A DNA stretch of 6,067 nt from JAHRAH01 sp051009015 (GTDB lineage Bacteria; Pseudomonadota; Gammaproteobacteria; Tethybacterales; Persebacteraceae): positions 1-6,067 of the forward strand of contig JBPCWZ010000029.1 of NCBI GenBank assembly GCA_051009015.1, given 5' to 3'. The notes beneath the pieces were generated by a model, which worked only from the letters and a program-made list of their open reading frames with translations, did no database searches and was not told where the DNA came from. The translations under genes and the position numbers were made by a program. Positions 1 to 4,815 of this stretch are shown here, in pieces (within the stretch, counting starts at the first letter, position 1; each line of letters opens with the position of its first letter).

Positions 1-38
1 GTGATACGATTGTCCCGGGACAGGTGTTGATATTCCAT
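1..38 (-). CDS. 5' end of probable IS30-family transposase (partial)
   Basis: An ATG on the minus strand (38-36) opens a reading frame that leaves the window after 12 full codons, MEYQHLSRDNRI, plus a partial codon compatible with Thr. It is preceded by AAAGGAGG (52-45) at 6 nt spacing, an excellent Shine-Dalgarno site, so a real translation start is very likely. The pattern Y-x-H-L-[ST]-x-x-x-R-x-I resembles the start of the N-terminal helix-turn-helix of IS30-family transposases. That assignment rests on about 12 residues and is tentative. The nearby truncated palindrome at 124-137 supports an insertion sequence end, because IS30-type elements are known to favour palindromic targets. Another DNA-binding protein cannot be excluded. 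Confidence 0.5.
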   Translation of the reverse strand, partial: MEYQHLSRDNRI

Positions 39-123
39 CGTTTTCCTCCTTTTCTTTGATGAGAGGCAACGATATTACATCTGTCCCTTTCTTATCACCA
101 ACACTGCACTTCGGACTTCAATC
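39..123 (-). mobile_element. Putative terminal region of the IS30-like element
   Basis: This untranslated stretch lies between the probable transposase start and the half palindrome at 124-137. Read on the minus strand it would begin with TGAAGTCCGAAGTGCAGTGT, which I take as the candidate terminal inverted repeat. It ends at the transposase ribosome-binding site. A weak promoter (TTGGTG, 18 bp, TAATAT) may lie inside it. The size, under 90 bp from tip to start codon, is reasonable for an IS30-type element. The opposite end is outside the window, so the inverted repeat, the exact boundary and any target duplication cannot be verified. Confidence 0.4.
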
Positions 124-137
124 GCGGGAATGACGAG
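124..137. repeat. Half of a GCGGGAATGACG palindromic repeat, cut by the putative IS end
   Basis: The sequence GCGGGAATGACGAG is identical to the right arm plus flank of the complete palindrome at 1234-1247 and to the copy at 1270-1283. Here the matching left arm CGTCATTCCCGC is absent. Unrelated sequence, probably the insertion sequence tip, stands in its place. The break falls in or next to the loop of the palindrome. Confidence 0.6.
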
Positions 138-146
138 GGGGTGTTG

Positions 147-1157
147 TTATTGGCTGGGCGGGGTTGATAGGTTGCCTATTACGCCGGGGGAGTTTATATC
201 GGGGCTGCGGATGATGAAAGTTTTGTTGGCGTTGTTTGGCAGGGAAATGTTGGGCGATTGTTGGGCGGTGCCGCAGATGGGCTCGGCTTCGGCATTGCCG
301 ACATAATCTTCATGCATGCAAACGCCGCCTGCGACTCGCAAAGATGCGCCGATGGACAGAAAAGTATTATCCTCTAAATTAATATAAAATTGCGCCGCCC
401 TGTCAAGTGCCGTATGACCGACCACTATCTTATTGACCTCAATACCATCGGCTGACAATAACAAATTTACCGCATTCTCATTTGCGGAAAAAACGGCATT
501 ATGCAAAAGTGCAAAGTTGCCGCTTACGGTATTGACATCAGCGCCTGCATCCAACAAAAGCGAAAACTGCGCCGGTTTGTTCCCGGCGGCAAGCCGGTAG
601 AGCAAATACCCCCTGGCTCCATTGCCGACTTGTTCATTGACATCCGCCCCGGAAGCGATAAACATGCTCAGCGTTGTCAAACTCATGTCCCGAAATGCCC
701 GTGTGCGGTCACTGAGATTCTCACTTTCCAAACCAAAAGCAGGGCAACCGCCGCCGACACTGCAGGAAGTCAAAAAGCGCAAAGTCAAAGTATCCTGCCC
801 GGTATATCCGGAGCGGACATACTCGCCGCCGACAAGCGTAAAGCCGACGCCGCTTATCGTCACCGTCATCGCCCCGGCGTTGGATTGCGACAAAACGATG
901 ACCTCGCCGTCGGCGGTGATGGTTAGCAAACCGGCGGGGTCTGTCGTGTAGGAAAGGGACGACGGCGGAAGTTGGTGCGCCGATGCCGTAGCGGCAAAAG
1001 CCAAAGTGCAAAAACCGCCAAGGATTACGGCAAGGACGACAAAAGCCGTTTGCCCAAAGGTCTCAGCCGTGCGCCGTGCGCCGTGCGCCGTGCGCCGTGC
1101 GCCGTGCGATGCTAAATGACAAATGACAAATGTCAAACATACCCGCGGACATGCCAA
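147..1157 (-). CDS. Exported ankyrin-repeat protein with a heptamer repeat in its 5' region
   Basis: The frame encodes up to 336 residues and ends in TAA. Residues about 38-58 form a hydrophobic segment ending in ATASA-H, a good signal peptide with cleavage near residue 60. Residues 61-155 are Gly/Ser/Thr-rich, look beta-rich, and contain a CSVGGGC cysteine pair. Residues about 158-280 hold roughly three degenerate ankyrin repeats, seen from FIASGADVN, LLDAGADVN, LLLSADGIEVN and the HTALDRAA motif. The last 55 residues are Asn/Pro/Ser-rich. Exported ankyrin proteins usually act in protein-protein binding; no enzymatic motif is visible and the partner is unknown. The start is doubtful. In this frame the only usual codon ahead of the signal peptide with an upstream position is TTG (1157 or 1136), while two ATGs (1152, 1140) are out of frame and stop at TGA 1065-1063. 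The frame difference is created by the 7-bp repeats. The body of the gene is convincing; the first 35 residues are not. Confidence 0.7.
   Translation of the reverse strand: MACPRVCLTFVICHLASHGARRTAHGARRTAETFGQTAFVVLAVILGGFCTLAFAATASAHQLPPSSLSYTTDPAGLLTITADGEVIVLSQSNAGAMTVTISGVGFTLVGGEYVRSGYTGQDTLTLRFLTSCSVGGGCPAFGLESENLSDRTRAFRDMSLTTLSMFIASGADVNEQVGNGARGYLLYRLAAGNKPAQFSLLLDAGADVNTVSGNFALLHNAVFSANENAVNLLLSADGIEVNKIVVGHTALDRAAQFYINLEDNTFLSIGASLRVAGGVCMHEDYVGNAEAEPICGTAQQSPNISLPNNANKTFIIRSPDINSPGVIGNLSTPPSQ
1066..1107. repeat. Six perfect tandem copies of the 7-bp unit GCCGTGC
   Basis: The array is 42 bp of uninterrupted GCCGTGC units (GCACGGC on the coding strand of the ankyrin gene). The unit length is not a multiple of three, so gain or loss of one copy shifts the reading frame. 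It lies between the candidate start codons and the signal peptide of the ankyrin gene. Short perfect tandem repeats of this type mutate by slipped-strand mispairing. Confidence 0.95.
1114..1134. repeat. Three tandem copies of a second 7-bp unit, AAATGAC/AAATGTC
   Basis: Two identical AAATGAC units are followed by AAATGTC with one mismatch. This second heptamer array is separated from the GCCGTGC array by only 6 bp and also lies between the candidate ATG codons and the signal peptide of the ankyrin gene. Confidence 0.8.
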
Positions 1158-1159
1158 AT

Positions 1160-1190
1160 ATTATAATACAAAAAAAGCCCGTTTTGCCAA
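1160..1190 (-). promoter_or_regulatory. Promoter for the ankyrin-repeat gene
   Basis: A perfect minus-strand TATAAT lies at 1165-1160. The nearest -35-like hexamer is TTGGCA at 1190-1185 with a long 19-bp spacer. Transcription would begin near 1153, directly at the ATG at 1152 and downstream of the TTG at 1157. If the promoter is used, the TTG cannot be the start and the message would be leaderless from an ATG. Confidence 0.5.
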
Positions 1191-1217
1191 ACTCGCCAAA
1201 AAAAATCCACCTTTTTC

Positions 1218-1245
1218 CGTCATTCCCGCACAAGCGGGAATGACG
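1218..1245. repeat. Complete palindromic repeat CGTCATTCCCGC-N4-GCGGGAATGACG
   Basis: This is a perfect 12-bp inverted repeat with an ACAA loop. It is similar in form to the dispersed ATTCCC...GGGAAT elements (dRS3-like) seen in Neisseria and other Proteobacteria. The right arm and flank recur at 124-137 and 1270-1283. Seven T residues follow on the plus strand (1249-1255), but no plus-strand gene ends here. Confidence 0.85.
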
Positions 1246-1257
1246 AGGTTTTTTTGG

Positions 1258-1283
1258 ATTCCTGCTTTTGCGGGAATGACGAG
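1258..1283. repeat. Second, imperfect copy of the palindromic repeat
   Basis: ATTCCTGC-TTTT-GCGGGAAT forms an 8-bp hairpin with one G-T wobble, followed by GACGAG as in the other copies. It is in the same orientation as the copy at 1218-1245, 12 bp away, and lies 8 bp beyond the argC stop codon. The hairpin could fold in the 3' end of the argC message, but there is no T-run directly after it on that strand. Confidence 0.7.
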
Positions 1284-1291
1284 TCCCTTTA

Positions 1292-2281
1292 TTAAAGCCC
1301 GGCTGTTTCGGGCAAGCCGAAGCGGATATTCATATTTTGCACCGCTTGCCCTGCCGCGCCTTTAATAAGATTATCCAAAGTTGCGATGACGATGGCGGTT
1401 TTGCCCGCCGTCATCGCACCTATCTTGACGCGGTTGCCGCCGACCACTTCCGACATCGCGGGGGCAGTATCGCGGACGACAATAAAAGGTTCGCCGCGCC
1501 AGTATTCGCTTGCGATTTGCACCGGCGGCGGGGCGTTTTCTTTCAGCGGAATATATGCATTCAGATAAATGCCGCGCGCCGCCGGAAGCAAATGGGGGAC
1601 GAAAGTAATATCGGCATTCGGCAAACCGGCATCGGCAAGCGTTTGCAGTATCTCCGGCAAATGACGATGCCCGCCGGTCGCATATGCCTTAAAGTTGCCG
1701 TGCTGTTCGGCATAAAGCAAATCCGCCCTGTCGGTGCGCTTGCCCGCGCCGCTAACGCCCGATTTGGCATCAACAACAATCGCGCCGTCCGCCCATTTGA
1801 CAAAAGGCAAAAGGGCAAGTTCCGCCGCCGTGGCAAAACAACCCGGGCAGGCAATCAGATTCGCCCGCGCTAACTTTTCCCGCGCTACTTCGCTCAGCCC
1901 ATAAACCGCTTGGGCGAGAAGTTGCGGCGAAGTATGTTCGCCATACCATTCGCCAAAAACCTTTTCGTCGCGCAAGCGAAAGTCGGCTCCCAAATCAATG
2001 ACAACTTTGCCCTGTGCCAGCATATCGGGCGCAAGCCGCATCGCCACGCCGCCGGGGGCGGCAAAAAACACAACATCAAAAGGTTCATAATCCGCCTCAT
2101 CCGGCGCGGTAAAACAAGCATCGCTTATCCCGTCCAGCGCCGGAATAATATCGCCGATAGCCCGGCCGGCATTGGCGCGCGATACAAACAAACCGGCATC
2201 GGCATTCGGATGCAAAACCAAAAGGCGCGAAAGTTCCATTCCGGCATAGCCGGATGCGCCGATAACGGCGGCTTTGACCAC
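1292..2281 (-). CDS. argC: N-acetyl-gamma-glutamyl-phosphate reductase
   Basis: ArgC catalyses the third step of arginine biosynthesis in the cytoplasm, the NADPH-dependent reduction of N-acetylglutamyl phosphate to the semialdehyde. From the GTG at 2281-2279 the protein is 329 residues, about the normal length. The NAD(P)-binding motif GASGYAG is at 8-14. The catalytic cysteine is C148 in ACPGCFATA. HRHLPEI (205-211) and VPHLLPAARGIY (228-239) are also typical of the family. The frame stays open upstream for 80 more codons, but those overlap rpsI in another frame and resemble nothing, so GTG is the chosen start. It lies 13 nt after the rpsI stop with no clear Shine-Dalgarno sequence, implying cotranscription and perhaps translational coupling with rpsI. 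Position directly after rplM-rpsI is common in Alphaproteobacteria. Confidence 0.95.
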   Translation of the reverse strand: MVKAAVIGASGYAGMELSRLLVLHPNADAGLFVSRANAGRAIGDIIPALDGISDACFTAPDEADYEPFDVVFFAAPGGVAMRLAPDMLAQGKVVIDLGADFRLRDEKVFGEWYGEHTSPQLLAQAVYGLSEVAREKLARANLIACPGCFATAAELALLPFVKWADGAIVVDAKSGVSGAGKRTDRADLLYAEQHGNFKAYATGGHRHLPEILQTLADAGLPNADITFVPHLLPAARGIYLNAYIPLKENAPPPVQIASEYWRGEPFIVVRDTAPAMSEVVGGNRVKIGAMTAGKTAIVIATLDNLIKGAAGQAVQNMNIRFGLPETAGL

Positions 2282-2294
2282 AACGGGCGCGGGT

Positions 2295-3224
2295 TTAGCG
2301 CTTGGAATACTGCCGCGCGCGCCGCGCTTTGCGTAATCCCACTTTCTTGCGTTCAACGGCGCGGGCATCGCGGGCGATAAAACCGGCGGCGCGCAATATC
2401 GGCTTGCAATCGGGGCGGTAGGCGACCATCGCCCGGCTGACGCCGTGCCGCACCGCTTCGGCTTGCCCGCTTTCGCCGCCGCCGGCGACGGTGGCATAAA
2501 CATCAAAACCGCTTTCGCCATGCTCGCCCATTACTTTGAGCGCCTGACGGGCTATCATCTGCGAGCGGGCGCGCGGAAAAAACAACTCTATCGGCTTTTT
2601 ATTGACGACAAAATCGCCATTGCCGGGGCGCAAAAACACCCGCGCCGTTGCTTCTTTGCGCCGACCGGTGCCATAAAAACGCATCGCGTCTTCTTCCTTG
2701 ACGGCGCGCTTGCCTTTGGCAACTTTGGCTTTTGTTGTTTTGGCTTCGGCAACTTTGGCGCTTGCAACATTGGCAACATCGGCAACTTTTTCGGCTTTGT
2801 CGGCTTTGTCGGCAACTTTGGCGGCGGCAACAACTTCGGTTTTGTCGTCCGCTTTGATTTTGTCGTCTGCTTTGGTTTTATCGCTCGCAACAGCGGCGGC
2901 GGGTTTGTCCGCTTCCGCTTTGTCGGCTTTGCTTGCAACTTTGGCGCGGGGTTTTGTTGCCGCTTTTGTTTTGGCGGCGGGTTTTTTGGCGGCGGCTTTT
3001 GTTTTGCCATCGCCTTCGGCGGCAGTTTCGGTTTTGGTTTTGGCTTTGGCTTTGTCGCCGGTTTTTGCCGCGGCTTTGGTTGTGCCGGTTTTTGCGCTTG
3101 TTTTGGCGCGCGCGGTTTTGGCTTTGCCGCCTTCCGCCGCTACGGATTTATCGCCGCTTTTGGCGGCAGTGCTTTTATCATCACCGGTTTGGCTTTGGTT
3201 AGTTTTGGTTTTGTCGTCCGCCAT
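2295..3224 (-). CDS. rpsI: 30S ribosomal protein S9 with a 180-residue Lys/Ala-rich N-terminal extension
   Basis: S9 is a small-subunit protein whose C-terminal tail reaches the P-site tRNA. Residues 181-309 form a complete canonical S9 of 129 residues: FYGTGRRKEATARVF at the start, GGGESGQAEAVRHGVSRA in the middle, then RDARAVERKKVGLRKARR and the invariant SKR end. Residues 1-180 are low-complexity, made almost only of Lys, Ala, Asp, Thr, Glu and Val, with KAKTKT, DKADKAEK and similar short repeats. There is no signal peptide or recognisable fold. The ATG at 3224 has an AAGGA site 8 nt upstream (3237-3233), so the long form is probably translated. A second ATG at 2684-2682, also with an AAGGA site, would give the normal S9. 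The gene begins 5 nt after rplM stops, as in most bacteria. Confidence 0.95.
   Translation of the reverse strand: MADDKTKTNQSQTGDDKSTAAKSGDKSVAAEGGKAKTARAKTSAKTGTTKAAAKTGDKAKAKTKTETAAEGDGKTKAAAKKPAAKTKAATKPRAKVASKADKAEADKPAAAVASDKTKADDKIKADDKTEVVAAAKVADKADKAEKVADVANVASAKVAEAKTTKAKVAKGKRAVKEEDAMRFYGTGRRKEATARVFLRPGNGDFVVNKKPIELFFPRARSQMIARQALKVMGEHGESGFDVYATVAGGGESGQAEAVRHGVSRAMVAYRPDCKPILRAAGFIARDARAVERKKVGLRKARRARQYSKR
2682..2699 (-). promoter_or_regulatory. Internal ribosome-binding site and ATG at the start of the S9 domain
   Basis: On the minus strand AAGGA (2699-2695) lies 10 nt before an in-frame ATG (2684-2682). That ATG is residue 181 of the long frame and the first residue of a canonical-length S9. 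The lysine here is coded AAG, whereas the sampled lysines of the extension are mostly AAA. Use of this site would yield a standard 129-residue S9. Confidence 0.4.
2792..2813. repeat. In-frame 9-bp repeat in the S9 extension
   Basis: The plus strand shows two copies of CGGCTTTGT followed by CGGC, encoding DKADKAE on the minus strand. A 9-bp unit preserves frame and suggests that the low-complexity extension grew or shrinks by replication slippage. Confidence 0.6.
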
Positions 3225-3229
3225 TATGT

Positions 3230-3748
3230 CTATCCTTGTGCTTTTTCCGCCGCCGCTGTTTCTGCCGGTTTTTCCGCTGTTTGTTGCGCGGTTTTGCCGC
3301 CAATGGTTTGGCGCACCGGTTGCTGGGCGGTGTGGGGGTGTTCGCCGCCGGCATATACTTTGAGTTTGTCAAACATCGCCCGCCCGAGCGGACCTTTGGG
3401 AAGCATCCCGCGCACCGCGCTTTGGAGCAAACGCTCCGGATGCGAAGCGCGCACCGCTTTGACCGTCCGCTCCGACAAGCCGCCCGGATAGCCGGAATGG
3501 CGGTAATATACTTTGTCGGTTTCTTTCCTGCCGCTAACGCGAATCTTCTCGGCATTGACAATGACGACAAAATCGCCGGTGTCCAGATGCGGCGAAAAGC
3601 CCGGCTTGTGCTTGCCGCGCAAACGATGGGCTACGACCGAAGCCAAACGCCCCAAAACCGCGCCATCGGCGTCATACAACAGCCAGTTGCGCCGAATGTC
3701 GCCGCCTTTGATGACGGGCGTATGATGGATAACGCGCGGGTCGGTCAT
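3230..3748 (-). CDS. rplM: 50S ribosomal protein L13 with a C-terminal tail
   Basis: L13 is an early-assembly large-subunit protein. The 172 residues contain the family signatures LGRLAS (32-37), RLRGKHKPGFSPHLDTGDFV (42-61), TDKVYYRHSGYPGG (77-90), and MLPKGPLGRAMFDKLKVYAG (115-134), ending with EHPHTAQQP near residue 144. The usual protein stops soon after this point, at about 142 residues. Here some 28 further residues rich in Ala, Lys, Gln, Thr and Glu follow. The ATG at 3748 is supported by homology at the N-terminus. It has no Shine-Dalgarno sequence, and a TATAAT lies 12 nt upstream, so the mRNA leader would be very short. The gene heads the rplM-rpsI-argC cluster. Confidence 0.96.
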   Translation of the reverse strand: MTDPRVIHHTPVIKGGDIRRNWLLYDADGAVLGRLASVVAHRLRGKHKPGFSPHLDTGDFVVIVNAEKIRVSGRKETDKVYYRHSGYPGGLSERTVKAVRASHPERLLQSAVRGMLPKGPLGRAMFDKLKVYAGGEHPHTAQQPVRQTIGGKTAQQTAEKPAETAAAEKAQG

Positions 3749-3760
3749 TTGCAGACCGAC

Positions 3761-3791
3761 ATTATAACCGATATCGCCGCGTTTTGCACAA
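3761..3791 (-). promoter_or_regulatory. Promoter of the rplM-rpsI-argC cluster
   Basis: A perfect TATAAT lies at 3766-3761 on the minus strand, with TTGTGC at 3791-3786 as a possible -35 at a 19-bp spacer. Predicted transcription starts near 3754, about 6 nt before the rplM ATG. That would leave little room for an L13 autoregulatory leader or a Shine-Dalgarno sequence. It sits in the 60-bp gap after the upstream oxidoreductase gene. Confidence 0.55.
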
Positions 3792-3808
3792 CCCGGCGCA
3801 ACTTTTTT

Positions 3809-4789
3809 TCAGGGCAGCAGAATTGTCGCCGCTGTCGTTTGCCGAGATTCCAAAAGTTCATGCGCCAAAGCGGCATCGGCAAGCGGCAGGGTTTTGCCGA
3901 TATTAATCCGCAAGCCGCCGCGCACGGCAAAAAACAGCGCATCGGCGCTTTCGCGAATCTCGGCGGCACTCGCGCAGTATGACATCAAAGTCGGGCGGGT
4001 AAAAAACAACGACCCCTTCGCCGCCAGAACCCCCGGCTCAAAAGGCGGCACCGCGCCGGATGCATTGCCAAAAGACACAAACATCCCGCGCACCGCCAGA
4101 GAATCCAAAGTGGATTGAAAAGTAGACGCCCCGACCGAATCAAAAGCGACCGGCACGCCCTTGCCGTCGGTTATCTCCCGCACCCGTTTGGCGACATCTT
4201 CCTCGCCATACAAAACAACATAATCGCAGCCGTGCGCTTTGGCGAGTTGCGCTTTTTCTTCGCTGCCCGCCGTGCCGATGACGGTTGCGCCCAGTTGTTT
4301 CAGCCATTGGCATGCCAGCAAACCAACGCCGCCCGCCGCCGCATGCCACAAAACAACCTGACCGGCGCGCACCGGATACAAACGGCGAATGAGATATTCC
4401 ACCGTCATCCCTTTCAACAAAACCGCCGCCGCCTGTTCAAACGAAATATCATCCGGCAACGGCGTCAATCGTTCGGCGGGTGCTATCTTATAACCGGCAT
4501 AAGCCCCCAAACCCGCGGCGCAAAAACCCACGCGGTCGCCGGGCTTGACGGCGACAACATCCGCCGCGACTTCTTCCACAACGCCCGCCCCTTCCAAGCC
4601 CAAAACAGCGGGCAGCGGCAGCGGATACAAACCGGTGCGATGATACACATCAATAAAATTAACCCCGGCGGCGGCGACTTTGACAAGCGCCTCCCCGGCA
4701 GCGAGCGGCGGCAGTGTGATAGTTTCCGCCCGCAGTTTGTCCGCCTCGCCGGTTTGACGGATGCGCATTGCGGTTGTTTGTGTTTGCAT
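3809..4789 (-). CDS. qor: NADPH:quinone oxidoreductase, zinc-free MDR family
   Basis: This 326-residue protein matches the QOR/zeta-crystallin family over its full length (the E. coli enzyme is 327 residues). These cytoplasmic enzymes reduce quinones with NADPH. Visible signatures are VNFIDVYHRTGLYP (43-56), the GroES-like region to about residue 120, LLKGMTVEYL (124-133), and the cofactor-binding HAAAGGVG (149-156) of a Rossmann fold. FDSVG (216-220), MFVSFGNASGAV (236-247) and a C-terminal HELLESRQT (310-318) complete the match. The cysteine ligands of zinc alcohol dehydrogenases are absent. ATG 4789 is chosen; ATG 4768 (residue 8) is also possible. No Shine-Dalgarno sequence is seen. The gene diverges from the dehydrogenase gene on the other strand and ends 60 bp before rplM. 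Confidence 0.93.
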   Translation of the reverse strand: MQTQTTAMRIRQTGEADKLRAETITLPPLAAGEALVKVAAAGVNFIDVYHRTGLYPLPLPAVLGLEGAGVVEEVAADVVAVKPGDRVGFCAAGLGAYAGYKIAPAERLTPLPDDISFEQAAAVLLKGMTVEYLIRRLYPVRAGQVVLWHAAAGGVGLLACQWLKQLGATVIGTAGSEEKAQLAKAHGCDYVVLYGEEDVAKRVREITDGKGVPVAFDSVGASTFQSTLDSLAVRGMFVSFGNASGAVPPFEPGVLAAKGSLFFTRPTLMSYCASAAEIRESADALFFAVRGGLRINIGKTLPLADAALAHELLESRQTTAATILLP

Positions 4790-4806
4790 TCGTCAATGAT
4801 ACAATA
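4778..4806. promoter_or_regulatory. Overlapping divergent promoters for qor and the dehydrogenase
   Basis: On the plus strand an extended -10, TGATACAAT (4797-4805), follows TTGTGT (4778-4783) at 16 bp and points at the ATG at 4816. On the minus strand TATTGT (4806-4801) or TATCAT (4801-4796) points at the qor ATG at 4789. The two -10 elements occupy the same bases, so the two transcripts may compete for polymerase. Both would have 5' leaders of only a few nucleotides. Confidence 0.45.
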
Positions 4807-4815
4807 TCCGCCGCG

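Noticed and set aside
11..22. Perfect palindrome TGTCCCGGGACA as an operator
   Set aside because: It lies inside the transposase-like coding region, and a single 12-bp palindrome is not enough evidence for a binding site.
1218..1255. Rho-independent terminator (12-bp hairpin followed by seven T on the plus strand)
   Set aside because: Both flanking genes run on the minus strand, so the T-run is on the wrong side for argC. The hairpin is better explained as a dispersed palindromic repeat.
1066..1283. CRISPR-like array from the repeated short motifs
   Set aside because: The heptamers are directly tandem without spacers, and the palindromes are only two adjacent copies with differing left arms.
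2282..2521. 80-codon upstream extension of argC
   Set aside because: It overlaps the conserved C-terminal half of rpsI in another frame, has no similarity to ArgC, and the family motif GASGYAG starts right after the GTG at 2281.
2445..3491. Long plus-strand open frames over rpsI and rplM, rich in Gly/Phe or Ala/Leu/Ser
   Set aside because: They are antisense shadows of the low-complexity Lys/Ala codons of the S9 extension and of conserved ribosomal protein sequence; no start signal or family resemblance.
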